Assembly: GCF_051020975.1 (NCBI RefSeq)
Contig: NW_027478160.1
Location: 13,910,001 to 13,974,000 of the forward strand
Source: Osmia lignaria lignaria
Lineage: Eukaryota > Arthropoda > Insecta > Hymenoptera > Megachilidae
Direction of reading: 5' to 3'
DNA: 64,000 nt
Of this stretch, positions 12,390 to 24,623 are shown in pieces. The notes beneath the pieces are model-generated. The model was not told where the DNA came from and ran no database searches. It saw only the letters and a program-made list of their open reading frames with translations. The translations under genes and the position numbers were made by a program. Every line of letters begins with the position of its first letter. Position 1 is the stretch's first letter.

Positions 12390-14965
12390 TTGCAGATATA
12401 ACTCGAGGGAAGGGGCCTGACGGACATATTTCGAGATATTTCTTCTTCTTGTTGTTCTTCTTCTGCACAGCTAAGCTGGAAGTGGCTTTTGCGGCTCGCA
12501 CTAGTGCAGAGTTATCTCAAAGAAAGGGGCCACGGTGTTTCTGTATCTCTATTATGTTGGTGCGGCTTCGGAACTTTTAAATATCTCGATATATCTCGAA
12601 AACTACGCTTCTGATCAAAAAATATCATAGAACATAAATTGTAGAAAACTTAATTCTCTACAAAAAAGGTCTCTTAACATTTTGCCATAGCTCGCTTCGT
12701 TTCCGAGATATATGCAGATTTATCTCAAGGGAAGGGGCCTGACGGACATATTTCGAGATATTTCTTCTTCTTGTTGTTCTTCTTCTGCACAGCTAAGCTG
12801 GAAGTGGCATTTGCAGCTCGCAATAGTGCAGAGTTATCTCAAAGAAAGGGGCCACGGTGTTTCTGTATCTCTATTATGTTGGTGCGGCTTCGGAACTTTT
12901 AAATATCTCGATATATCTCGAAAACTACGCTTCTGATCAAAAAATATCATAGAACATAACTTGTAGGAGACATAATTCTCTACAAAAAAGGTCTCTTAAC
13001 ATTTTGCCATAGCTCGCTTCGTTTCCGAGATATTTGCAGATATATCTCAAGGGAAGGGGCCTGACGGACATATTTCGAGATATTTCTTCTTCTTGTTGTT
13101 CTTCTTCTGCACAGCTAAACTAGAAGTGGCATTTCCAGCTCGCAATAGTGCAGAGTTATCTCAAAGAAAGGGGCCACGGTGTTTCTGTATCTCTATTATG
13201 TTGGTGCGGCTTCGGAACTTTTAAATATCTTGATATATCTCGAGAACTACGCATCTGATCAAAAAATATCATAGAACATAAAAAGTAGGAAACTTAATTC
13301 TCTACAAAAAAGGTCTCTTAACATTTTGCCATAGCTCGCTTCGTTTCCGAGATATTTGCAGATTTATCTCAAGGGAAGGGGCCTGACGGACATATTTCGA
13401 GATATTTCTTCTTCTTGTTGTTCTTCTTCTGCACAGCTAAGCTGGACGTGGCATTTCTGGCTCGCACTAGTGCAGAGTTATCTCAAAGAAAGGGGCCACG
13501 GTGTTTCTGCATCTCTATTATGTTGGTGCGGCTTCGGAACTTTTAAATATCTTGATATATCTCAAGAACTACGCATCTGATCAAAAAATATCATAGAACA
13601 TAAAAAGTAGGAAACTTAATTCTCTACAAATAAGGTCTCTTAACATTTTGCCATAGCTCACTTCGTTTCCGAGATATTTGCAGATTTATCTCAAGGGAAG
13701 GGGCCTGACGGACATATTTCGAGATATTTCTTCTTCTCGTTGTTCTTCTTCTGCACAGCTAAGCTGGAAGTGGCATTTGCGGCCCGCACTAGTGCAGAGT
13801 TATCTCAAAGAAAGGGGCCACGGTGTTTCTGTATCTCTATTATGTTGGTGCGGCTTCGGAACTTTTAAATATCTCGATATATCTCGAAAACTACGCTTCT
13901 GATCAAAAAATATCATAGAACATAACTTGTAGGAGACATAATTCTCTACAAAAAAGGTCTCTTAACATTTTGCCATAGCTCGCTTCGTTTCCGAGATATT
14001 TGCAGATATATCTCAAGGGAAGGGGCCTGACGGACATATTTCGAGATATTTCTTCTTCTTGTTGTTCTTCTTCTGCACAGCTAAGCTGGAAGTGGCATTT
14101 GCAGCTCGCAATAGTGCAGAGTTATCTCAAAGAAAGGGGCCACGGTGTTTCTGTATCTCTATTATGTTGGTGCAGCTTCGGAACTTTTAAATATCTTGAT
14201 ATATCTCGAGAACAACGCATCTGATCAAAAAATATCATAGAACATAAAAAGTAGAAAACTTAATTCTCTACAAAAAAGGTCTCTTAACATTTTGCCATAG
14301 CTCGCTTCGTTTCCGAGATATATGCAGATTTATCTCAAGGGAAGGGGCCTGACGGACATATTTCGAGATATTTCTTCTTCTTGTTGTTCTTCTTCCGCAC
14401 AGCTAAGCTGGAAGTGGCATTTCCAGCTCGCAATAGTGCAGAGTTATCTCAAAGAAAGGGGCCACGGTGTTTCTGTATCTCTATTATGTTGGTGCGGCTT
14501 CGGAACTTTTAAATATCTTGATATATCTCGAGAACTACGCATCTGATCAAAAAATATCATAGAACATAAAAAGTACGAAACATAATTCTCTACAAAAAAG
14601 GTCTCTTAACATTTTGCCATAGCTCGTTTCGTTTCCGAGATATTTGCAGATATATCTCAAGGGAAGGGGCCTGACGGACATATTTCGAGATATTTCTTCT
14701 TCTTGTTGTTCTTCTTCTGCACAGCTAAACTGGAAGTGGCGTTTCCAGCTCGCAATAGCGCAGAGTTATCTGAAAGAAAGGGGCCACGGTGTTGCTGTAT
14801 CTCTATTATGTTGGTACGGCTTCGGAACTTTTAAATATCTTGATATATCTCGAGAACTACGCATCTGATCAAAAAATATCATAGAACATAAAAACTAGGA
14901 AACTTAATTCTCTACAAAAAAGGTCTCTTAACATTTTGCCATAGCTCGCTTCGTTTCCGAGATAT
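12390..14965. repeat. 8-monomer HOR, copy 1 (2576 bp)
   Basis: Order: GCTTTTGCGG type (12390), ATATGCAG type (12712), CTAAACTAG type (13034), GCATTTCTGG type (13356), CTTCTCGTTG type (13678), GAGAACAACGC type (14000), chimeric monomer (14322), GGCGTTTCC type (14644). The same order, apart from the last two, recurs 2576 bp later. Both 13356 and 15932 share CTCAAGAACTACG, absent from the older copy at 8204, so the two 8-mers are closer to each other than to the 15-mer. Confidence 0.85.
14322..14643. repeat. Chimeric monomer (recombination junction)
   Basis: The left part matches the monomer at 16898, including ATATATGCAG and the rare CTTCCGCAC (14394-14400). From TTTCCAGCTCG (14421) onward it matches the 6287/11102 type, including the spacer AAAAAGTACGAAACAT. 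The switch lies between about 14396 and 14423. This joins two non-adjacent members of the ancestral order and explains how the 15-mer was shortened to an 8-mer. Confidence 0.8.
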
Positions 14966-17541
14966 TTGCAGATATATCTCGAGGGAAGGGGCCTGACGGA
15001 CATATTTCGAGATATTTCTTCTTCTTGTTGTTCTTCTTCTGCACAGCTAAGCTGGAAGTGGCTTTTGCGGCTCGCACTAGTGCAGAGTTATCTCAAAGAA
15101 AGGGGCCACGGTGTTTCTGTATCTCTATTATGTTGGTGCGGCTTCGGAACTTTTAAATATCTCGATATATCTCGAAAACTACGCTTCTGATCAAAAAATA
15201 TCATAGAACATAAATTGTAGAAAACTTAATTCTCTACAAAAAAGGTCTCTTAACATTTTGCCATAGCTCGCTTCGTTTCCGAGATATATGCAGATTTATC
15301 TCAAGGGAAGGGGCCTGACGGACATATTTCGAGATATTTCTTCTTCTTGTTGTTCTTCTTCTGCACAGCTAAGCTGGAAGTGGCATTTGCAGCTCGCAAT
15401 AGTGCAGAGTTATCTCAAAGAAAGGGGCCACGGTGTTTCTGTATCTCTATTATGTTGGTGCGGCTTCGGAACTTTTAAATATCTCGATATATCTCGAAAA
15501 CTACGCTTCTGATCAAAAAATATCATAGAACATAACTTGTAGGAGACATAATTCTCTACAAAAAAGGTCTCTTAACATTTTGCCATAGCTCGCTTCGTTT
15601 CCGAGATATTTGCAGATATATCTCAAGGGAAGGGGCCTGACGGACATATTTCGAGATATTTCTTCTTCTTGTTGTTCTTCTTCTGCACAGCTAAACTAGA
15701 AGTGGCATTTCCAGCTCGCAATAGTGCAGAGTTATCTCAAAGAAAGGGGCCACGGTGTTTCTGTATCTCTATTATGTTGGTGCGGCTTCGGAACTTTTAA
15801 ATATCTTGATATATCTCGAGAACTACGCATCTGATCAAAAAATATCATAGAACATAAAAAGTAGGAAACTTAATTCTCTACAAAAAAGGTCTCTTAACAT
15901 TTTGCCATAGCTCGCTTCGTTTCCGAGATATTTGCAGATTTATCTCAAGGGAAGGGGCCTGACGGACATATTTCGAGATATTTCTTCTTCTTGTTGTTCT
16001 TCTTCTGCACAGCTAAGCTGGACGTGGCATTTCTGGCTCGCACTAGTGCAGAGTTATCTCAAAGAAAGGGGCCACGGTGTTTCTGCATCTCTATTATGTT
16101 GGTGCGGCTTCGGAACTTTTAAATATCTTGATATATCTCAAGAACTACGCATCTGATCAAAAAATATCATAGAACATAAAAAGTAGGAAACTTAATTCTC
16201 TACAAATAAGGTCTCTTAACATTTTGCCATAGCTCACTTCGTTTCCGAGATATTTGCAGATTTATCTCAAGGGAAGGGGCCTGACGGACATATTTCGAGA
16301 TATTTCTTCTTCTCGTTGTTCTTCTTCTGCACAGCTAAGCTGGAAGTGGCATTTGCGGCCCGCACTAGTGCAGAGTTATCTCAAAGAAAGGGGCCACGGT
16401 GTTTCTGTATCTCTATTATGTTGGTGCGGCTTCGGAACTTTTAAATATCTCGATATATCTCGAAAACTACGCTTCTGATCAAAAAATATCATAGAACATA
16501 ACTTGTAGGAGACATAATTCTCTACAAAAAAGGTCTCTTAACATTTTGCCATAGCTCGCTTCGTTTCCGAGATATTTGCAGATATATCTCAAGGGAAGGG
16601 GCCTGACGGACATATTTCGAGATATTTCTTCTTCTTGTTGTTCTTCTTCTGCACAGCTAAGCTGGAAGTGGCATTTGCAGCTCGCAATAGTGCAGAGTTA
16701 TCTCAAAGAAAGGGGCCACGGTGTTTCTGTATCTCTATTATGTTGGTGCAGCTTCGGAACTTTTAAATATCTTGATATATCTCGAGAACAACGCATCTGA
16801 TCAAAAAATATCATAGAACATAAAAAGTAGAAAACTTAATTCTCTACAAAAAAGGTCTCTTAACATTTTGCCATAGCTCGCTTCGTTTCCGAGATATATG
16901 CAGATTTATCTCAAGGGAAGGGGCCTGACGGACATATTTCGAGATATTTCTTCTTCTTGTTGTTCTTCTTCCGCACAGCTAAGCTGGAAGTGGCATTTGC
17001 AGCTCGCAATAGTGCAGAGTTATCTCAAAGAAAGGGGCCACGGTGTTTCTGTATCTCTATTATGTTGGTGCGGCTTCGGAACTTTTAAATATCTCGATAT
17101 ATCTCGAAAACTACGCTTCTGATCAAAAAATATCATAGAACATAACTTGTAGGAGACATAATTCTCTACAAAAAAGGTCTCTTAACATTTTGCCATAGCT
17201 CGCTTCGTTTCCGAGATATTTGCAGATATATCTCAAGGGAAGGGGCCTGACGGACATATTTCGAGATATTTCTTCTTCTTGTTGTTGTTCTTCTGCACAG
17301 CTAAACTGGAAGTGGCATTTCCAGCTCGCAATAGAGCAGAGTTATCTGAAAGGAAGGGGCCACGGTGTTTCTGTATCTCTATTATGTTGGTGCGGCTTCG
17401 GAACTTTTAAATATCTTGATATATCTCGAGAACTACGCATCTGATCAAAAAATATCATAGAACATAAAAAGTAGGAAACTTATTTCTCTACAAAAAAGGT
17501 CTCTTAACATTTTGCCATAGCTCGCTTCGTTTCCGAGATAT
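14966..17541. repeat. 8-monomer HOR, copy 2 (2576 bp)
   Basis: Monomers at 14966, 15288, 15610, 15932, 16254 and 16576 repeat those at 12390, 12712, 13034, 13356, 13678 and 14000 at an offset of 2576 bp. The last two (16898, 17220) instead follow the 15-mer order (9492, 9814), with CAATAGAGCAG and GAAAGGAAGGGG at 17220 as at 9814. The monomer at 17220 also has TTGTTGTTGTTC in the pyrimidine tract, a change seen again at 22049. Confidence 0.8.
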
Positions 17542-18507
17542 TTGCAGATTTATCTCAAGGGAAGGGGCCTGACGGACATATTTCGAGATATTTCTTCTTC
17601 TTGTTGTTCTTCTTCTGCACAGCTAAGCTGGAAGTGGCATTTGCGGCTCGCACTAGTGCAGAGTTATCTCAAAGAAACGGGCCACGGTGTTTCTGTATCT
17701 CTATTATGTTGGTGCGGCTTCGGAACTTTTAAATATCTTGATATATCTCGAGAAGTACGCATCTGATCAAAAAATATCATAGAACATAGAAAGTAGGAAA
17801 CTTAATTCTCTACAAAAAAGGTCTCTTAACATTTTGCCATAGCTCGCTTCGTTTCCGAGATATTTGCAGATTTATCTCAAGGGAAGGGGCCTGAGGGACA
17901 TATTTGGAGATATTTCTTCTTCTTGTTGTTCTTCTTCTGCACAGCTAAGCTGGAAGTGGCATTTGCGGCCCGCACTAGTGCAGAGTTATCTCAAAGAAAG
18001 GGGCCACGGTGTTTCTGTATCTCTATTATGTTGGTGCGGCTTCGGAACTTTTAAATATCACGATATATCTCGAAAACTACGTTTCTGATCAAAAAATATC
18101 ATAGAACATAAATTGTAGGAAACATAATTCTCTACAAAAAACGTCTCTTAACATTTTGCCATAGCTTGTTTCGTTTCCGAGATATTTACAGATATATCTC
18201 AAGGGAAGGGGCCTGACGGACATATTTCGAGATATTTCTTCTTCTTGTTGTTCTTCTTCTGCACAGCTAAACTGGAAGTGGCGTTTCCAGCTCGCAATAG
18301 CGCAGAGTTATCTCAAAGAAAGGGGCCACGGTGTTTCTGTATCTCTATTATGTTGGTGCGGCTTCGGAACTTTTAAATATCTTGATATATCTCGGGAACT
18401 ACGCTTCTGATAAAAAAATATCATAGAACATAAAAAGTAGGAAACTTAATTCTCTACAAATAAAGTCTCTTAACATTTTGTCATAGCTCGCTTCGTTTCC
18501 GAGATAT
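17542..18507. repeat. Three monomers continuing the 15-mer order
   Basis: Monomers 17542, 17864 and 18186. The first ends GAGAAGTACGC and the second begins with CTGAGGGACATATTTGG and ends ATATCACGATATATC, a rare form shared with 10458. The monomer at 18186 has TTTACAG in place of TTTGCAG at its start and a GATAAAAAAATATC spacer shared with 10136. Confidence 0.8.
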
Positions 18508-19473
18508 TGGCAGATTTATCTCAAGGAAAGGGGCCTGACGGACATATTTCTAGATATTTCTTCTTCTTGTTGTTCTTCTTCTGCACAGCTAAGCTGGAAG
18601 TGGCATTTGCAGCTCGCAATAGTGCAGAGTTAACTCAAAGAAAGGGGCCACGGTGTTTCTGTATCTCTATTATGTTGGTGCGGCTTCGGAACTTTTAAAT
18701 ATCTTGATATATCTCGAGAACTACGCATCTGATCAAAAAATATCATAGAACATAAAAAGTAGGAAACTTAATTCTCTACAAAAAAGGTCTCTTAACATTT
18801 TGCCATAGCTCGCTTCGTTTCCGAGATATATGCAGATTTATCTCAAGGGAAGGGGCCTGACGGACATATTTCGAGATATTTCTTCTTCTTGTTGTTCTTC
18901 TTCTGCACAGCTAAGCTGGAAGTGGCATTTGCAGCTCGCAATAGTGCAGAGTTATCTGAAAGAAAGGGGCCACGGTGTTTCTGTATCTCTATTATGTTGG
19001 TGCGGCTTCGGAACTTTTAAATATCTCGATATATCTCGAAAACTACGCTTCTGATCAAAAAATATCATAGAACATAACTTGTAGGAGACATAATTCTCTA
19101 CAAAAAAGGTCTCTCAACATTTTGCCATAGCTCGCTTCGTTTCCGAGATATTTGCAGATATATCTCAAGGGAAGGGGCCTGACGGACATATTTCGAGATA
19201 TTTCTTCTTCTTGTTGTTCTTCTTCTGCACAGCTAAACTGGAAGTGGCATTTGCAGCTCGCAATAGTGCAGAGTTATCTGAAAGAAAGGGGCCACGGTGT
19301 TTCTGTATCTCTATTATGTTGGTGCGGCTTCGGAACTTTTAAATATCTCGATATATCTCGAAAACTACGCTTGTGATCAAAAAATATCATAGAACATAAC
19401 TTGTAGGAGACATAATTCTCTACAAATAAAGTCTCTTAACATTTTGCCATAGCTCGCTTCGTTTCCGAGATAT
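18508..19473. repeat. Trimer HOR, copy 1 (966 bp)
   Basis: Three monomers. The first has CAAGGAAAGGGG and ATTTCTAGATATT, the second ATATATGCAG with TTATCTGAAAG, and the third CTAAACTGG combined with TTTGCAGCTCG and TTATCTGAAAG. The same three types follow in order at 19474. Confidence 0.85.
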
Positions 19474-20439
19474 TTGCAGATTTATCTCAAGGAAAGGGGC
19501 CTGGCGGACATATTTCTAGATATTTCTTCTTCTTGTTGTTCTTCTTCTGCACAGCTAAGCTGGAAGTGGCATTTGCAGCTCGCAATAGTGCAGAGTTATC
19601 TCAAAGAAAGGGGCCACGGTGTTTCTGTATCTCTATTATGTTGGTGCGGCTTCGGAACTTTTAAATATCTTGATATATCTCGAGAACTACGCATCTGATC
19701 AAAAAATATCATAGAACATAAAAAGTAGGAAACTTAATTCTCTACAAAAAAGGTCTCTTAACATTTTGCCATAGCTCGCTTCGTTTCCGAGATATATGCA
19801 GATTTATCTCAAGGGAAGGGGCCTGACGGACATATTTCGAGATATTTCTTCTTCTTGTTGTTCTTCTTCTGCACAGCTAAGCTGGAAGTGGCATTTGCAG
19901 CTCGCAATAGTGCAGAGTTATCTGAAAGAAAGGGGCCACGGTGTTTCTGTATCTCTATTATGTTGGTGCGGCTTCGGAACTTTTAAATATCTCGATATAT
20001 CTCGAAAACTACGCTTCTGATCAAAAAATATCATAGAGCATAACTTGTAGGAGACATAATTCTCTACAAAAAAGGTCTCTTAACATTTTGCCATAGCTCG
20101 CTTCGTTTCCGAGATATTTGCAGATATATCTCAAGGGAAGGGGCCTGACGGACATATTTCGAGATATTTCTTCTTCTTGTTGTTCTTCTTCTGCACAGCT
20201 AAACTGGAAGTGGCATTTGCAGCTCGCAATAGTGCAGAGTTATCTGAAAGAAAGGGGCCACGGTGTTTCTGTATCTCTATTATGTTGGTGCGGCTTCGGA
20301 ACTTTTAAATATCTTGATATATCTCGAGAAGTACGCATCTGATCAAAAAATATCATAGAACATAGAAAGTAGGAAACTTAATTCTCTACAAAAAAGGTCT
20401 CTTAACATTTTGCCATAGCTCGCTTCGTTTCCGAGATAT
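19474..20439. repeat. Trimer HOR, copy 2 (966 bp)
   Basis: Tandem copy of 18508-19473. Differences include TTTGCAG for TTGGCAG, CTGGCGGAC for CTGACGGAC, and GAGTTATCTC for GAGTTAACTC in the first monomer. The third monomer (20118) switches in its last third to the GAGAAGTACGC form of 17542, and the next monomer (20440) starts like 17864, so the copy ends in a recombination back to an earlier position in the order. Confidence 0.85.
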
Positions 20440-21083
20440 TTGCAGATTTATCTCAAGGGAAGGGGCCTGAGGGACATATTTGGAGATATTTCTTCTTCTT
20501 GTTGTTCTTCTTCTGCACAGCTAAGCTGGAAGTGGCATTTGCAGCTCGCAATAGTGCAGAGTTATCTCAAAGAAAGGGGCCACGGTGTTTCTGTATCTCT
20601 ATTATGTTGGTGCGGCTTCGGAACTTTTAAATATCTTGATATATCTCGAGAACTACGCATCTGATCAAAAAATATCATAGAACATAGAAAGTAGGAAACT
20701 TAATTCTCTACAAAAAACGTCTCTTAGCATTTTGCCGTAGCTCGCTTCGTTTCCGAGATATTTGCAGATTTATCTCAAGGGAAGGGGCCTGACGGACATA
20801 TTTCGAGATATTTCTTCTTCTTGTTGTTCTTCCTCTGCACAGCTAAGCTGGAAGTGGCAATTGCGGCTCGCACTAGTGCAGAGTTATCTCAAAGAAAGGG
20901 GCCACGGTGTTTCTGTATCTCTATTATGTTGGTGCGGCTTCGGAACTTTTAAATATCTTGATATATCTCGAGAACTACGCATCTGATCAAAAAATATCAT
21001 AGAACATAAAAAGTAGGAAACTTAATTCTCTACAAAAAAGGTCTCTTAACATTTTGCCATAGCTCGCTTCGTTTCCGAGATAT
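20440..21083. repeat. Two linking monomers
   Basis: The monomer at 20440 starts with the CTGAGGGACATATTTGG form of 17864 but continues as TTTGCAGCTCGCAATAG. The monomer at 20762 is the twin of 7882. Confidence 0.8.
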
Positions 21084-22370
21084 TTGCAGATTTATCTCAA
21101 GTGAAGGGGCCTGACGGACATATTTCGAGATATTTCTTCTTCTTGTTGTCCTTCTTCTGCACAGCTAAGCTGGAAGTGGCATTTGCGGCTCGCACTAGTG
21201 CAGAGTTATCTCAAAGAAAGGGGCCACGTTGTTTCTGTATCTCTATTATGTTGGTGCGGCTTCGGAACTTTTAAATATCTCGATATATCTCGAAAACTAC
21301 GCTTCTGATCAAAAAACATCATAGAACATAAATTGTAGGAAACATAATTCTCTACAAAAAGCGTCTCTTAACATTTTGCCATAGCCCGCTTCGGTTCCGA
21401 GATATTTGCAGATTCAGCTCAAAGGAACGGGCCTGACGGACATATTTCGAGATATTTCTTCTTCTTGTTGTTCTTCCTCTGCACAGCTAAGCTGGAAGTG
21501 GCATTTGCAGCTCGCAATAGTGCAGAGTTATCTCAAAGAAAGAGGCCACGGTGTTTCTGTACCTCTATTATGTTGGTGCAGCTTCGGAACTTTTAAATAT
21601 CTTGATATATCTCGAGAACTACGCATCTGATCAAAAAATATCATAGAACATAAAAAGTAGGAAACCTAATTTTCTCCAAAAAGGTCTCTTAACATTTTGC
21701 CATAGCTCGCTTCGTTTCCGAGATATTTGCAGATTTATCTCAAGGGAAGGGGCCTGACGGACATATTTCGAGATATTTCTTCTTCTTGTTGTTCTTCTTC
21801 TGCACAGCTAAGCTGGAAGTGGCATTTGCGGCTCGCACTAGTGCAGAGTTATCTCGAAGAAAGGGGCCACGGTGTTTCTGTATCTCTATTATGTTGGTGC
21901 GGCTTCGGAACTTTTAAATATCTCGATATATCTCGAAAACTACGCTTCTGATCAAAAAATATCATAGAACATAAAAAGTAGGAAACTTCATTCTCTACAA
22001 AAAAGGTCTCTCAAGATTTTGCCATAGCTCGCTTCGTTTCCGAGATATTTGCAGATTTATCTCAAGGGAAGGGGCCTGACGGACATATTTCGAGATATTT
22101 CTTCTTCTTGTTGTTGTTCTTCTGCACAGCTAAGCTGGAAGTGGCATTTGCGGCTCGCACTAGTGCAGAGTTATCTCAAAGAAAGGGGCCACGGTGTTTC
22201 TGTATCTCCATTATGTTGGTGCGGCTTCGGAACCTTTAAATATCTCGATATATCTCGAAAACTACGCTTCTGATCAAAAAACATCATAGAACATAAATTG
22301 TAGGAAACATAATTCTCTACAAAAAAGGTCTCTTAACATTTTGCCATAGCTCGCTTCGTTTCCGAGATAT
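21084..22370. repeat. 4-monomer HOR, copy 1 (1287 bp)
   Basis: Four monomers (21084, 21406, 21727, 22049) with a rich set of private changes: CAAGTGAAGGGG, TTGTCCTTC, GCCACGTTGTTTC, AAAAAACATCATAG, ATAGCCCGCTTCGGTTCC, CAAAGGAACGGG and CCTAATTTTCTCCAAAAAGG. The last includes a 1-bp loss in the A run at 21678-21682, so the unit is 1287 rather than 1288 bp. Confidence 0.88.
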
Positions 22371-23013
22371 TTGCAGATTTATCTGAAGTGAAGGGGCCTG
22401 ACGGACATATTTCGAGATATTTCTTCTTCTTGTTGTCCTTCTTCTGCACAGCTAAGCTGGAAGTGGCATTTGCGGCTCGCACTAGTGCAGAGTTATCTCA
22501 AAGAAAGGGGCCACGTTGTTTCTGTATCTCTATTATGTTGGTGCGGCTTCGGAACTTTTAAATATCTCGATATATCTCGAAAACTACGCTTCTGATCAAA
22601 AAACATCATAGAACATAAATTGTAGGAAACATAATTCTCTACAAAAAACGTCTCTTAACATTTTGCCATAGCCCGCTTCGGTTCCGAGATATTTGCAGAT
22701 TCAGTTCAAAGGAACGGGCCTGACGGACATATTTCGAGATATTTCTTCTTCTTGTTGTTCTTCCTCTGCACAGCTAAGCTGGAAGTGGCATTTGCAGCTC
22801 GCAATAGTGCAGAGTTATCTCAAAGAAAGAGGCCACGGTGTTTCTGTACCTCTATTATGTTGGTGCAGCTTCGGAACTTTTAAATATCTTGATATATCTC
22901 GAGAACTACGCATCTGATCAAAAAATATCATAGAACATAAAAAGTAGGAAACCTAATTTTCTCCAAAAAGGTCTCTTAACATTTTGCCATAGCTCGCTTC
23001 GTTTCCGAGATAT
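22371..23013. repeat. 4-monomer HOR, truncated copy 2
   Basis: Two monomers (22371, 22693) repeat 21084-21726 at an offset of 1287 bp, with the same private changes and the same 1-bp loss in the A run (22965-22969). Copy 1 then continues with GCGGCTCGCACTAG types, while here the order jumps to a different type at 23014, so the second copy is cut to two monomers. Confidence 0.85.
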
Positions 23014-24623
23014 TTGCAGATTTATCTCAAGGGAAGGGGCCTGACGGACATATTTCGAGATATTTCTTCTTCTTGTTGTTCTTCTTCTGCACAGCTAAGC
23101 TGGAAGTGGCATTTGCAGCTCGCAATAGTGCAGAGTAATCTCAAAGAAAGGGGCCACGGTGTTTCTGTATCTCTATTATGTTGGTGCGGCTTCGGAACTT
23201 TTAAATATCTTGATATATCTCGAGAACTACGCATCTGATCAAAAAATATCATAGCACATAAAAAGTAGGAAACTTAATTCTCTACAAAAAAGGTCTCTTA
23301 ACATTTTGCCATAGCTCGCTTCGTTTCCGAGATATTTGCAGATTTATATCAAGGGAAGGGGCCTGACGGACATATTTCGAGATATTTCTTCTTCTTGTTG
23401 TTCTTCTTCTGCACAGCTAAGCTGGAAGTGGCATTTGCAGCTCGCAATAGTGCAGAGTAATCTCAAAGAAAGGGGCCACGGTGTTTCTGTATCTCGATTA
23501 TGTTGGTGCAGCTTCGGAACTTTTAAATATCTTGATATATCTCGAGAACTACGCATCTGATCAAAAAATATCATGGAACATAAAAAGTAGAAAACTTAAT
23601 TCTCTACAAAAAAGGTCTCTTAACATTTTGCCATAGCTCGCTTCGTTTCCGAGATATTTGCAGATTTATCTCAAGGGAAGGGGCCTGACGGACATATTTC
23701 GAGATATTTCTTCTTCTTGTTGTTCTTCTTCTGCACAGCTAAGCTGGAAGTGGCATTTGCAGCTCGCAATAGTGCATAGTTATCTCAAAGAAAGGGGCCA
23801 CGGTGTTTCTGTATCTCTATTATGTTGGTGCGGCTTCGGAACTTTTAAATATCTTGATATATCTCGAGAACTACGCATCTGCTCAAAAAATATCATAGAA
23901 CATAAAAAGTAGGAAACTTAATTCTCTACAAGAAAGGTCTCTTAACATTTTGCCATAGCTCGCTTCGTTTCCGAGATATTTGCAGATTTATCTCAAGGGA
24001 AGGGGCCTGACGGACATATTTCGTGTTATTTCTCCTTCTTGTTGCTCTTCTTCTGCACAGCTAAGCTGGAAGTGGCATTTGCAGCTCGCAATAGTGCAGA
24101 GTTATCTCAAAGAAAGGGGCCACGGTGTTTCTGTATCTCTATTATGCTGGTGCGGCTTCGGAACTTTTAAATATCTTGATATATCTCGAGAACACCGCAT
24201 CTGATCAAAAAATATCATAGAACATAAAAAGTAGAAATCTTAATTCTCTACAACAAAGGTCTCTTAACATTTTGCCATAGCTCGCTTCGTTTCCGAGATA
24301 TTTGCAGATTTATCTCGAGGGAAGGGGCCTGACGGACATATTTCGAGATATTTCTTCTTCTTGTTGTTCTTCTTCTGCACAGCTAAGCTGGAAGTGGCAT
24401 TTGCGGCTCGCACTAGTGCAGAGTTATCTCGAAGAAAGGGGCCACGGTGTTTCTGTATCTCTATTATGTTGGTGCGGCTTCGGAACTTTTAAATATCTTG
24501 ATATATCTCGAGAACTACGCATCTGATCAAAAAATATCATACAACATAAAAAGTAGGAAACTTAATTCTCTACAAGAAAGGTCTCTTAACATTTTGCCAT
24601 AGCTCGCTTGGTTTCCGAGATAT
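23014..24623. repeat. Five monomers with distant relatives
   Basis: The monomers at 23014 and 23336 share GAGTAATCTCAAAG. The spacer after 23014 reads CATAGCACATAAAAAG, found otherwise only after 36214. The monomer at 23336 has TTTATATCAAGGG, as at 37180. The monomers at 23658, 23980 and 24302 correspond in order to 40078, 40400 and 40722, including TTCGTGTTATTTCTCC and TTGTTGCTCTTC at 23980 and 40400. Confidence 0.82.

Noticed and set aside
23022..23252. Reverse-strand open frames of 76 codons (also at 3400, 23344, 29783, 36222)
   Set aside because: They are open only where a GAGTTATC to GAGTAATC or GAGTGATC change removes a stop on the other strand. They are mirror images of the satellite, not genes.
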